From NCBI GenBank assembly GCA_025738555.1, contig JAOVFP010000015.1, positions 3,224,001 to 3,288,000 of the forward strand: 64,000 bases of DNA, given 5' to 3'. The DNA is from Cyathus striatus. Its lineage: Eukaryota > Basidiomycota > Agaricomycetes > Agaricales > Nidulariaceae. Below are positions 45,204 through 57,165 of the stretch, one piece after another (position 1 is the stretch's first letter; each line of letters starts with the position of its first letter). The notes under the pieces were generated by a model. The model was not told where the DNA came from. It did no database searches and saw only the letters and a program-made list of their open reading frames with translations. The position numbers and the translations under genes were made by a program.

Positions 45204-45878
45204 AATTCATTGGGACTTTATTGGCTGACAATTATTATATGAGTGCAGTTCAATGACCAAGCCAAACAGTCTCGTTTATAACCGCAACCAGCCATAATCT
45301 GGTGGCCGTGGAATGCAACGACTTGTGCCTGGTCCTGGATATTTCAAGGATTCAGATATCCAAAGAACTGACTTTTGGCAAGTTTGACTGTGATAGGAAA
45401 GTAACTTGCCTTGGTATAAGTATCATCTAATCGACAGAACACACCTAAACGAAAGGGAAAAGGAGGGAAAAGGAGGAAGGGAGAGTAGGAAAGAGGAACG
45501 GGTCATAGATAATAGATCATTGCAGCAAATGTAAAGTCTGACATAGGGCACGCCCCCGAAGACAATAAACTTGACTTAAAAAAAAAAAAAAAGTATCATC
45601 TAAATACCACGTTCAGATAGTCCATGGCCCTTGATATATTTTATTAGAATTGAGAAGCACTTGCACGAACTTTCACAGGGCTGAAAGATTCGAGGAGTTT
45701 ATTACATAATTTTTATAAAATATTTTCTATTAATAATTATGTACGTAGATATCTACTATATATCACGTGGTCTTCAACTATACAGCACTAATCCGCCACC
45801 GAACCTTGTCAGCAATCTACGAAGACAAATCTTCGTCAAGGCAATTTACGACTCCCCTCAAGACCCAAAAGATCAAGC
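45204..45878. other. Intergenic region carrying a retroposed insert
   Basis: 675 bp between two plus-strand genes. It includes the 160-bp poly(A) insert described separately. The right half (45600-45878) is AT-rich and holds the promoter of the ribosomal protein gene. No ORF of note. Confidence 0.5.
45418..45603 (+). mobile_element. 160-bp retroposed insert with 13-bp target-site duplication
   Basis: AAGTATCATCTAA occurs at 45418-45430 and again at 45591-45603. Between them, 45431-45590 ends in an A run of about 14 (from 45578), preceded by AATAAA at 45564-45569. This is the signature of a reverse-transcribed polyadenylated RNA inserted by a LINE machinery. No tRNA-like A/B boxes were seen, so it is either a 5'-truncated mRNA retrocopy or an unusual SINE. 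Its tail is unlike the 9-kb retrotransposon's 3' end. Confidence 0.82.
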
Positions 45879-46816
45879 ATGAGGTTAGTGGTATATTTCT
45901 GCATAGCTTTGATGTGTTTCTAATGTAGAAGAGCAGTAGTAAGCTCTCAGTGTCAAGCGTGCGGGGCTCTGTCAAAGAGCTCCTTATCGAAGCAAACGGC
46001 GAAAAAAAGCGTAACTTCGTAGAAACCATCGAATTACAGATTGGTCTCAAGAACTACGATCCTCAGAGGGATAAGCGTTTCTCTGGAACTGTCAAGTAAG
46101 CTATTCTGAGTGAATGTGCAATGTTTCTGAGCTCAGGCTGACTGTGCTGTATCACAACAGACTTCCCCATGTTCCCCGCCCTCGCATGTCCATCTGCATT
46201 CTTGCCGACGCCGCTGACATTGATCGTGCTAAGCAAATTGAGCTCGAGTACATGTCGGTTGATGACTTGAAGAAGTGCGTACCAACTGGATAGCGAGCGT
46301 AACCCACGATACTAACAACATCGTGACAGGCTTAACAAGAACAAGAAGCTTGTTAAGAAGCTCGCTAAGAAGTACGATGCTTTCCTTGCGTCTGAAGCTC
46401 TTATCAAGCAAATTCCTCGTTTACTTGGACCCGGACTTTCCAAGGGTATGCGGGATGTCACTCATGTTTTTTGTCGAGGCTCACAGTGCGATTTGCTCAG
46501 CTGGAAAGTTCCCCACCCCCGTCTCTCACTCTGAGGATCTCAACAATAAGATCACTGAGGTCCGCTCGACCATCAAGTTCCAGCTCAAGAAGGTTCTCTG
46601 CTTGGGTGTTGCCGTTGGCCACGTCCAAATGACCGACGACCAGGTCCTTGCCAACGTCATGCTTAGTATGCGTTCATCTTTTCATCTATGGGTATGGTTC
46701 TTACCACCAATTTCATAGGCATCAACTTCCTTGTCTCCTTGTTGAAGAAGAACTGGCAGAACGTGAAGTCACTCCACATTAAGACCACCATGGGCAAGCC
46801 TGTCCGCCTCTTCTAA
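45879..46816 (+). CDS. RPL1: 60S ribosomal protein uL1 (L10a)
   Basis: Exons 45879-45883, 45934-46095, 46161-46274, 46330-46445, 46501-46665 and 46719-46816 give 219 aa, the expected size for eukaryotic uL1. Conserved stretches include [45 protein letters not shown] and MGKPVRLF at the end. uL1 forms the mobile L1 stalk that guides E-site tRNA. The first exon is only 5 nt (ATGAG): Ser2 is completed across the first intron, giving [12 protein letters not shown], which matches the family start. An early intron is usual for ribosomal protein genes. Confidence 0.96.
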
Positions 46817-47306
46817 TCGGTGCTCGCCACTCTTTTTCGGAGATGTCAGTTTTTTTTAGGATAAGCAGGTCTATTGAGGGGAGATGTATGTTACCGGGCC
46901 GTAATGCATAACATGAAGCCCCGCACGCTTGGACCAACAGTTCTACGGGGAGGGAACTGATTGGGAGCTGATACGGAATCCGCTGTACATGCTACTTTTA
47001 CTTGAATATATCTGCTGTTCCTTTCATCCTTGTGAGGTCATGTGGTATCCATGCAAGACATTCTGTAAGTACAATGATACCTGTATAAACAACTACGTAT
47101 ACGTATAACTTCTACAGAACTTGCTTGTGCCTTCAACAAAGCTTTTAATGCGGTCTACCCTTGTGAGCAGACCATCCCAGTATATGATTATGTATGAGTG
47201 AAGTTCCCCACAATCGAGCACTTCGGAGCTGGAGCGAAATCCATTTGTGCAGTGCCAATACCGTTGCCCATAAAATATAAAAGAAACAAAATACAGCTCC
47301 ATAAAA
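46817..47306. other. Convergent intergenic region
   Basis: 490 bp between uL1 and NIP7, holding both 3' UTRs. An open stretch on the minus strand up to 47445 is only read-through of the last NIP7 intron. Confidence 0.45.
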
Positions 47307-48091
47307 TTAAAATAGCGTATCCTAAAAATGCATCAGAATCGAACATGAGAGAAATAAAGAAAGGGCTCACTTCGTCTCGTAAGTATTCACCAACATCACT
47401 ATAATCCTGTGAGAAAGGCACCAGTATCATTCGTATACAACTCACGCTTGGTGGAATACAATGATAGCTGTTGGATCCAGTTTCCGTGTGTCAACGGTCG
47501 ATCGCGAGGTCACACCGAAGCCCTTCGAAAAGAGTTAGAAACGCATGATATGAAGAAAATAAGCTACTCACCAGAGGTATGTCGTTCATGCTATATATTA
47601 CCACGCCTTGGTGCTCTGGCGTGTCCTCCGTTATCCGTCCCAAATGCGCCTTCAAGACATGGTTCCCGTACAAGTAGGGCATCTCGCCGTTAGGTTTTAT
47701 CCACACCTTCATGACATCAGGCAAGGATTTAAGAACACATGGAAGAAGCTACATACCTTGTACTTTGCATACTGAGCAATATAATCTAGGGCGGTGATAT
47801 GGAGCTTGAACTTTCCACTTTTACTGAACTTGCCCAAACAAGTTCCAAGACTTATGAGATTGGGTCGTGCAATAGAAGTGCCAAGGCGCATTGAAGACTC
47901 GGAGACATAGAATACGCGATCTTTATGGAGACGGAAACAGTAGGGCTCGTCTGGTCGGTCGATGAGATGAACCAAGTTCTTGCCCTGCCGAAAAAGTTAG
48001 TCGAAAAAGGTATGAACAAAACAGTACGAACGATGTAGTTGGCTAGTTTTGTAAAAACTATTTTGGATTCTTCTTCGGTTAGAGGACGCAT
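47307..48091 (-). CDS. NIP7: 60S ribosome biogenesis factor Nip7
   Basis: Exons 48091-48032, 47984-47757, 47706-47572, 47522-47446, 47398-47371 and 47321-47307 give 180 aa, the typical family length. The N-terminal [59 protein letters not shown], the C-terminal PUA region ([20 protein letters not shown]) and the end [13 protein letters not shown] are all diagnostic. Nip7 binds pre-rRNA and is needed for 27S processing and 60S assembly. The final exon is 15 nt. Its start lies 214 bp from the divergent NRDE2 start. Confidence 0.96.
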
Positions 48092-48305
48092 TATAGTCGT
48101 AGAGTGGTAGAAAAAGGAGCGAATTCGAAGAAAGACTTAGACAAGTTTGAGACAAGTACTACTAAGCTTAATTCTTTCAAAAAATATAGATTATGACATA
48201 ATCAACTTTGACGCGCTCATTCCACGTGACGAACTAACATGCGGTCACGGTGACTCTGCTATGAACTGTACTTATAACCCTTAGACGTCCCTTTATATAC
48301 TCTCA

Positions 48306-51300
48306 ATGTCTGCCCCATCTTTCTCCTCCTTTCCTCCTTCCTTCTCCTCATTTCCTGAACTCGACGCTGGAAATGGGCGCACGTCTCAATCATCCAACGA
48401 GGAACGCACCCAGGAGCAGAGCCGCAAATCCTCCAAGAGCGAGCATAGTCACAGAAAAGGCAAAGAAAAGAAAAGAGATAAAGAAAGCGCCGGAGAAAAG
48501 GAAAGGCGTAAAGATAAGGATAGACATCGTTCTCGGCACGATGAATCTCGACGCTACGACGCCAGCCCCAAGCGACCTGTAGATATCGACTCGGAGGACT
48601 CGCATCGTTTCTTCTATTCTGATAGAAAAGGAGATCCATTGAATATCATCTATGGCGGCTTGCATGCTGGAGACGTCCCCAAATACCGCCTTGTGGAGGG
48701 TATGGTGCCATGATATTGTTCCAGGTGACATCTAATGAAAGCAAAGGCGGCAGGCGGATATTGGGACTACCAAATATTTGGACGGCATACAAGAGGACAG
48801 GGAAGGGCATTGAAATAGGACTGCGCTCTCGTTGGAAGGTGAGAATGCATACATATACTGGCATGTGATGCTCATCCATCAATTCCAGGTATCTGGTCTC
48901 ACCGACTCTGGCTCGCGATCCTTGCTGAATGCCCCGCCGACACGACGAATACTTCATTCAGACGCATCAACGAGATACGAAGAAGTGGACGGCTTCATTC
49001 GATTACCCTCTCGCCGTGGTCAACCCAACCCGGAAGATTCCTACCGCTCGATTACTAGAGGAAATGACAATTCGGACTCTGAACAGTCTTCTGGCGACGA
49101 AAAAGATGACCTCAGTTCGGATGAAGAATCTGGTGAACTTGTCTTGACATCTCTTCAAGAAACTCTCAAATCACTCGAAAATGATCTCTCGCTCGAACCT
49201 TCGGCGGTGGAGAAGTGGCTTCACTTACTGACACATAGTCTATCTACTATACCAGTGACATCCAAGAATGCAACAAAAGCGCGCTCTGAAATATCAGTGT
49301 CGATTCTCTCACGCGCACTTTCTGCACACCCCCTGAATTCTTCATCAAAGCAATTGCGATTGAAATATCTGAAAGCTGGTGAGGAGATATGGCACGAAAG
49401 CAAGCTGCGGGCAGAGTGGGAGGATGCGCTGAAGGTTGGCGGGGTAGAGATATGGATGGAGTGGCTAGAATGGAGAATTAGGGTTGGCAGCGAAGGGGTA
49501 GAGGGGGTAGTACGGGATGGAACAAGAGCTATGGAAGCATTTGAAAATGATGAAGAAGGTGAAACTGCAAAGCTACGCAGCTTTTGGCGGATTGCAGTAG
49601 CTTTCCAGAATGCTGGTAGGAAAGGTTATAACGCTCTCAGCTTACTTGGATTCACGATGTTGCAGGCTTTCTGGAAAGAGCGATGGCAATGTTTCAGGCG
49701 CAGGCAGAGCTGTACGTATTTAGGTTGACCAGGCTGTACACTAACTTACGGGATGCAGATCTTTTCAAATACCTCGGGCGTTGTGTAATGCGCCCAAGGA
49801 ACAGGTTCTGGATGAACTCGAGGAATTTTGGGAAGCAGAAGTTCCACGACTAGGAGAGGAAGGTGCAAGGGGGTGGTCACATTGGTACTCCACTGACAAG
49901 CCAGAGGTACAGATGTCTAGGTCGGGAACAAAGCCCAATCAAATTGTGGACCTGGATCCCTACCGGCAATGGGCAGCAGAAGAAGCGGAAGGTGATCGAT
50001 GCAGCTGTATGCCTATGCGATCGACAGATGAGCAAGTAGACTCGGATCCGTACTCGACAGTCTTGTTCGCAGACATCAGAGTGTTAATGCTCACCTCGGC
50101 GTCGCCGCGGATGAAGGAGGCCTTCCGCATCGCTTGGTTATCGATATTGGGTTTAGAAGTGCCTGGGTTTGTTTCATCACTCTCAACTTCGCGCGACCTC
50201 AACTGGGACGACCGATGGAGCAAAGGCTACCTCGTTCGACCAAGCTATCTAAACATGATGTTCCCTGAGGCTTCGCCGAAGGTTCCGTTACTGACGGATG
50301 CGACTGCTGGAACAGTCATTGGACGGGAAAAGGAGTACGAAAACAGCTTTGGGCCGGTGAAGTGTTGGGGCTTGGGAGTAAGGGGACCGTTGGATATAGG
50401 ACCTGGTGGTGAAAAGGGGATTTGGAATCGGAGTGACTTGGCAAGCTTGGACGAGGGGTTGGTGAGACGGGTGTTTGCGCAGTTGCGAAGTGGGGATGGG
50501 GATGGGGAGTGGGATACACTAGCATTGGCGTTTGAATCGGCTGTGGGGTTGAAAGGGTGAGTGGTATGTTGTTCTCGTGTCAGCTTGATGTTGAGGGCAA
50601 GTCTAGGGCTGTACGACGGTCGAAAGAATTGTTGGCGACGGCAAGAGATTCACTTGCACACTGGAAAGCGCACGCGGATCTTGAACGAATGCGGGGGAAG
50701 TTGGATGAGGCGAGGAAGGTGTATCAAGCGGTGCTGGTTGCGGCGAAGCCAAATCGCAAGCAGGCATGGATATCGCAGTTGTGGTGGAGTTGGGCGGAAA
50801 TGGAATGGTTGGCCGGGCAGAGGGAGGTGGCGTTAAATGTGGTGTTGCGGTCGGTCGATCTGGATGGCAAGGGCGGTGGGGTGGTGGTACTGCGAGGGAA
50901 ACGAATGCTGGAGGATGCGATCGAGGGCGAGAGGAGTTGGAAAGACCGAGAGGGGTGGATCAAGCTGAGGGTGCTGTTGGAGTTGCTGGTGTCGGAGGAT
51001 ATTGAGAGCGCGTTGTTGGAGATGGATGGATACCTTTCAGAGGACATTGGGAGTGTTGCACACGAGAGCCTGACGGTTGGGTCGTTGCTGGTGGGGTATC
51101 ACCACGGACGGACGCTGAAGAATGCAATGCGGCGGAGTATACTGCGAGAACGGGTGGAACGGGGACTGGAGGAATATCCGAGCAACTCTGTGATTCTGGG
51201 GATATTCCTGGAGGGGGAAAGGGGGGAAGGGGTGTGGGGACGGGTGCGAGGAATGCTGGGTGGAGGAGAGATGAAGGATGTGGCGCGGCGAGTGGAGGAG

Positions 51301-51865
51301 GTGTGGATAGCGGGGTGGGAGAAGGGGCGGTGGATGGGAGAAGTGGAAAGGACGCGAAGTGGGCTTGCTGCTGCTGTGGAGACTGAAAGGTGGGGACCTG
51401 GTGCAAGTTTGTGTTTGATTGTACTGACGGAGGAAGCAGGACGCGGGGGAGCAGCGTGATCTGGCGACTGTACATTGAATTCGAGGTGCGAGCTGGGGCA
51501 TATGAGCGTGCCAAGAAGCTGCTGTTCCGAGCGGTGGGAGAATGTCCACTGGTGAAAGGTACGTGTCCACGAACAATAACAAGAAGATGAATTGTAAGAT
51601 GATTACAGAGTTGTATCTACTGGCGTTTGGGCCTCTGCGGCGGGTATTCAGAGGAGACGAGCTGCGGGCGCTGGGCGACACGATGGCAGAGCGGGGGATA
51701 CGGCTGCGCCGTGGACTGGACGAGGCGCTGGAGGGGTGGGAAGGGGAGACAGGGGAGGGGGAGGAGGAGGGAGAGGGAGAGGGAGAGGGAGACAGGTCGT
51801 CGGGCGGGGAGATGGATGAAATCGAGGACAATGCGCGGGAGTTGCGTCGGCTTCAGCCGTACTAA
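48306..51865 (+). CDS. NRDE2-family nuclear RNA-silencing/RNA-surveillance protein
   Basis: Eight exons (48306-48699, 48747-48838, 48889-49615, 49666-49711, 49759-50556, 50607-51389, 51440-51558, 51609-51865) give 1071 aa. The N-terminus is Ser/Lys/Arg/Glu-rich like a nuclear SR-type region. Then comes the NRDE2 hallmark FFYSDRKGDPLNIIYGGLH followed by DVPKYRLVEGGRRILGLP. The body is a series of HAT/TPR-like helices (VEIWMEWLEWRIR, AVAFQNAG, RDSLAHWKAHADLER). NRDE2 works with Mtr4 and CCDC174-type partners in nuclear RNA decay and, in some organisms, RNAi-directed silencing. The C-terminus is a Glu/Gly tract encoded by a short GAGGGA repeat (near 51757-51795). Confidence 0.87.
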
Positions 51866-52112
51866 TTATTAGTTAGTGTGCAAATAAAAGAAAGTACAAA
51901 TAATAATTGTTTAGTAACACGAGGCGGGTGTTCCCACGGGGAGAGTTGTGGTATCTCACCCACTCTTGTCTCCTGCGCTGACCTCAAGAACAGACAGAAT
52001 GCCCAACTCCTGATACTTTCACCACCGCCACTCATCTCTTCCACCAACCACCATCACCATCATCACCACCACCGCCCACCGCCCACCGCCCACCACCCAC
52101 TCCCCCCGCACC

Positions 52113-54897
52113 ATGAACACCATCCCCGCCCCCACCCTCGTCCTTCCCCGCGAAGAATGGACAGACGCAGACTTCGATCTTCCAGACGGCGTCCCCCTCC
52201 ATGCCCCAGACGACAGGGACGACGACGACCAAGACTGGGATCTTCAGCTCGACGTCCCTTCCCCATCCTCCCGCGCCCCCCTTCGTCTCAACCCCTTCGC
52301 CGCCCTCTCCGCAAGGTCCCCCAGGTCCCCCCAGCTCTTCACCATAAGACCCCCCCTCCCCCTCCAGGACACAGACGACGACGACGACGACGGCGTATCC
52401 ACCATCAAGGCTGCCGCTCTCGATGACGACAACTCCGCCACCATCAAAACATCCACTCCCGCTCCAACTGCCCCCTCTACCTCCTTCGACGACGACTTTG
52501 AGGATGCCTTTGCCCTTCCAGAGGATCTCACTCAGCTCTCTCTCGCCCCCATCTCCCTAAACCACAGATCCTCAAAGAACTCGATCGAATCCTGGGACAA
52601 GGACCATACCTCCTCGTCCCAGTCCTCAGACGCCTACTCCACACTCGGCTTTGCCGACACTTCCCCCTCTTCCAACACTACCTCTGCCGCCTCTTCTATC
52701 TTTATGCCCGAATCAGAGGCAGAGCCCGATGACGACGACGACGACCTTGATGGCCTCGTTCTTCCCACCGGCCTCTTCGAGTCCGGACAAGGCTCTCGCC
52801 AATTGAACAAGATCCTCGATCTCAAGAAGAAGGCCCAACACAATCCCACCATACCCAAGGCTGCAAGTCCGGATCCAGAATCAGATTTTGAGATGGGCCT
52901 CGTTATCGAGGACGACGTCGATCTCAGTCCCAGCCGTCTATTAACAAATTCCCACAGCAACTACCCGCGTCTATTCAGTCGGAGTAACAGCATACCCCCG
53001 GCCCGTCCCTCATCCTTGCGACCCCCTCCCGCCTCAAATCAGACCGAGCAAAGTCCCCCACCAACCCCCCGCCCTCTTCAACGCGCCAGCTTCAGAAAAT
53101 TCGATTGTCGCCCTCACCGCCCCTCCGACCGCCATCGCGCTCGCAAACACTGCAATCTTATCAGCCCTTCTCCTCCGCTGCCTCTCCATCCCCTTCGCCC
53201 TCCGCATCCAGCACCTTCCTTGCCCCGAAACCAGGCAGTCTCCGTGGCCAAAAGTCGCATACAGGTCTCAAACCCGCATCTCCCCCTGCATCCGCCCGCA
53301 ACCTCACTCGAAAGGCCTCACTGTCGTCTCTCATTGAATCGGGTCAAGCCTCGAGCTCAACTTCCTCCGGCATCCCAAGGCCAGCACGGTATGAGGAGCC
53401 TACAGCCGCCTCTCGTGCCAAATCGCACAAAAGCTCCACCAGCCGCCTACAAGACTTCAAGGTCCCCCCTACACGTCCTTCCACACCCTCGTCCAATCCC
53501 GCCGCTCTCCGTCTCACCATGCCTACTCAGTCGCGGCTAAAATCAAGACCCGCACTCTCGCAACTATTCGGCTCCTCGGCGTCAGGCCCTGCTGCACCTG
53601 CACCCGCCTCATCAATGCGCTCGACATCGCCTTTGCCACCCAGGCCACCGTCCAGTTTGTCACTACGTGCAGCTGCACGCACAGCGGCAGCCGCTCCTCC
53701 CCCTTCACTGGCTCCCAAAATACTACGGAAGCCCAAACGACAACGGATGTATGGCGACGGCACAGAGCTGGATGCCATTGAGGATCTACCTGCCGACCGC
53801 GAAAAGGAGGCCAAATTCCGTGTACAGCCTAAAGGCTACGGTAATCGCATCCCCGGTGCGACGTATGCTTCCAAGGTCGCTGAAAAACCAGCCGAGAAGG
53901 GGACAGTAAGGAAGAAGGGTAAACGGGACGGCTCCATAGTTAATGGTAACCATTCTTTTGTACTTTCTTTCCGAGTGGCCTGTAGCTAACCCGACTTTGT
54001 TAGAAACTGCGCCGGCCTTGACTCCTTCAACCAACACTCTTCGACGGGTTGCCACTCGCATAGAGTTCCCTTCCAAACCCGCCAGTCCACCTGAGCCTCT
54101 TCCAAAAAAGAAGAAGAAGGATATTTCCTCACCCGCTACACGACGCAAGCCCACCTTAATTCGAAACCTAGGCGGTTCCAGTGCTCCCAGAGGTACCATA
54201 TCTGTCATGTCTAAAAATGGATTACTGTTTCTAATCCAAATATGTAACAGTGGTGGGCGACATGAAATGGAACCCACAAACCCTTCGCTGGGAGGGTAAT
54301 GACCAAGTTCTCCGGGATTTCGATGCCGCAGTCGGAACATCTACCCGACCCGCCCTCATCACTCACCTTACCGGCTCATCGATTGGCTCACCCATTGGTT
54401 CATTTGCTTCTGGGGCACGGATAGTGGGAAACATGATATTTGACCCTGCGCGTATGTGCTGGATATCAACATTACCACCGGATGAAGACGAGCCGGATGT
54501 ATTTGCCAACCTCGCGGATGACGAAGAAGACGGTGATCCTTGGGAAACCAAGAGTGGAACAATTCGTGCAAACCAGCATTGCGTCTCCGATGCTGGAAGT
54601 TCAAATACATCATGTGCCAACTCCAACTCTTCCTCAAATGTGTGCATGGAAGCTCCTAGCCCTGCTCGAAGCCGCACACGCACAATTTCAGAGTCCGGAA
54701 GTGACCGTGGTTCACGCGCTTCCATGGTCGTTGGTGATGTAGACGACGAGTTTATAGCAGCTTGCCGTCTCGCCGAGGAAAGACACCGTGTAGAAATGAA
54801 GGGATGGAAATCCAGTCTTTCGAAACACGATGTGTTCTCTGGACCTGATCGTTCGTGCCTCTATGAAATCAGGGCACTTGCAACCCGCAAGTACTGA
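52113..54897 (+). CDS. Byr4/Bfa1-like mitotic-exit GAP scaffold (one frameshift)
   Basis: Exons 52113-53945, 54004-54192 and 54251-54897 give about 889 aa if one C is restored in the C6 run 53065-53070; without it the first exon changes frame. The N-terminal two thirds are acidic and disordered (Asp/Ser/Pro). The conserved C-terminal part has KPTLIRNLGG, VVGDMKWNPQTLRWEGND, VLRDFDAAVG, GARIVGNMIFDPARMCWIS and PDEDEPDVFANL. This is the pattern I associate with Byr4 (S. pombe) and Bfa1 (yeast), which pair with the TBC protein Cdc16/Bub2 to inhibit the Spg1/Tem1 GTPase at spindle poles and hold back septation. The assignment rests on remembered motifs only. Confidence 0.75.
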
Positions 54898-55358
54898 AGA
54901 TTTATTCTTCCCCCCGTTATGCCATTTCTGGTACCCATGCATACACACATCGTCCTTTACATTCCTCACCTATTAGTTCGCTGCGGCGTGTATAGTCCTT
55001 TATTCACATAATTGCCCCATGACTTTTTGACTTTCGCTGTATTTGCCTTTATTTTTGGCTATCCCCCATAATCCCCCACCTCGTTTCAGTATTCACGTGC
55101 ATCCTTATTGCTTTCCCATTTTTAACAGATTGTTGCATCTGTCTACACGCTCCTTTGGTTTGCTTGTAATGGATTTTCTCTCGTAAATATGCAAATGACA
55201 AACATGTTTCAAGTATTTTGGATTGTTATCTCTTATCTACTTAATTTATATTTGGGTATTTGATGTCTGTTCATCCGGTTAATTAACTACGTTGCGCTTT
55301 CCAGCAGAGGTGATTTGAGGTGACCCAGTTCTTCATCTCCCGCCTTCTCGAACAACAG
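54898..55358. other. Intergenic, 461 bp
   Basis: AT- and T-rich spacer between two plus-strand genes, with the 3' UTR of the Byr4-like gene and the UreD promoter. Nothing further was recognised. Confidence 0.4.
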
Positions 55359-56361
55359 ATGAGTTTGTTGTACCAACAATCCCAATCGATCAATAAGATT
55401 CATGCCGGCGGTGGGCGCATCTCAGTCTCTTTGTACGGCACAAAGGCTATCTTCTCAGAGCTTTCAGCCACATATCCGCTCAAGCTTCTGTCACCTCGTA
55501 TATCCCAAGATAGGGTCGCCGTTGCCTACGTTTTATCCTATGGAGGCGGTCTGGTGGGAGGAGATAGGGTCAAGCTTTCTGTTGATGTACAGCCTGGTGC
55601 AAATCTAGTTGTGCTCTCGCAGGTCAGTCTCGATGGAACCTTATTTGCATATTGTGGATCAGCCATGTCGCTAGGGCTCGACGAAAGTTTTCAAGACGCG
55701 CACAGGGCAACGCCTTTCATCTACACAACCCCCCAACACCCACAACAATAAATTTACCACCCCTGCTTCGCTGACCATCCAAAACATGCATTACGTTGTG
55801 GCACGGGAAAGCGCACTTTTTCTGCTTCCAGATCCAGTTACTTGCTTTAAGGATGCATCTTATAATCAGATACAGCGCTTTGATCTCGCAGAAGACGCGT
55901 CTTTGGTGTTACTAGACTGGATTACTTCGGGCCGTAAAACCCTGGGAGAGGAGTGGGCTTTCTCTCGTTATTATAGCGTCAACGAGGTATTCGTTGGGGG
56001 GACAAGGGCTGCCAAGGACGTGATGCTCCTACAAGACACAATGCCAATGCCTAATATACCCATACGGACTTTATGCGACAGATTGGCACCATATGCATGT
56101 TATGCAATGGTGCTTTTATGTGGCCCCAAAGTGCAAGACACTATTAACGAGCTAGAAACTTCATATAGCAGAATAACAGTTTTCAAGACCAAGTCTCCTG
56201 CTGATTTGATTTGGTCTTTCAGTGCTATACAAAATGGGAAAGGTGCTGTGGTCAGAGTTACGGGGCTAGAGACAGAGATAGTCAAGAAATGGCTGAAGCA
56301 AGCGCTGCTCAGCATCGAAAGTATTATTGGAACGGACGTGTACCGACAGGCCCTTGCATAG
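55359..56361 (+). CDS. ureD: Urease accessory protein UreD
   Basis: Exons 55359-55622 and 55675-56361 give 316 aa. UreD features: LYGTKAIFSELSATYPLKLL, then the glycine motif VLSYGGGLVGGDRVKLSVDV, then QGSTKVFK spanning the intron, and DPVTCFKDASYNQIQRFDL with LDWITSGRK. UreD binds apo-urease and, with UreF and UreG, helps deliver nickel to the active site. The other urease genes are not in this window. An in-frame ORF extends 13 codons upstream of this ATG without an ATG of its own. It lies next to an allantoate-type transporter, which may reflect a shared role in urea and ureide nitrogen use. Confidence 0.91.
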
Positions 56362-57165
56362 GCCACCTGTTCTCTGTCCGTGGTATGTTTTCTGGACAAA
56401 AGTATGCAATTATCTACTCAAATTTTTATTTTAAAACCATAGGCACTGGCAATCTCCGTTGCTATCATGGTTGAGTCGATAAAGTGGACGTTGCCCGCCG
56501 GAGATCTTCCCATACATCCGCTTGCGATTTGTACGAGCACAACAGAGAATGCTCACATTTATTTGTCTCTAGGATTAAGAGTGAGCGGGTAGAAACAGGT
56601 AAGAGACCCCCTATACGTCGAACTATTGAAGAAAATAAATAAAAATGCATTTTCGGGAGAGAGAAAGCGCCATTCTCATCACCCCTTTAGACCCCCTGCG
56701 ACAATCCGAATGTGTACAGATGTGTACTGTCAGTATTTCGTTTCCATAAATGGATAGCCTACGGCACAGACCACACAAAGCAGGGTGCTTGCCGGCGGTA
56801 CATAGGGATGGAGTTCAGGACTGTATCGAATTCCAAATGCCCTGGATGCTGATTTACGATGCATAAAAATATTTCAGGGTTATTCGGAAAGCTCGTTCTG
56901 CGTTACTTCTGTTAGTTGATGTATAAAAGGGGTTCCGTGTGCAAATGACCTCCTCGCTAAGCGCTTGCTTGTCTAGGATCAATCGGCCATCATACCTGCC
57001 ATTCGTAAGCTAATCGCCGTGTTCTTCAGATAGAATTCTTTCCATGTTATCGGGAAACTGTCGTGGAAAAGAAGGCGTAAATCGAAAATCGAAAATCTAG
57101 TGCGGACTCCATATATATAGTAAACGTTGCAAACTTAATACATCATAACCTACCCGACGACCAGC
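56362..57165 (+). promoter_or_regulatory. 804-bp upstream region of the MFS transporter, GATA-like sites
   Basis: No gene was seen. Two sites fitting the GATA-factor consensus HGATAR lie close together: AGATAG at 57028-57033 and TTATCG (reverse CGATAA) at 57047-57052. A TATATATA stretch (57111-57120) lies about 45-55 bp before the transporter ATG. GATA factors control nitrogen-catabolite genes in fungi, which would suit the neighbours, but such short sites also occur by chance. Confidence 0.4.

Noticed and set aside
47188..47398. Longer NIP7 C-terminus with a membrane segment
   Set aside because: It is read-through of the last intron; splicing to 47321 gives the family ending DEDTLF exactly.
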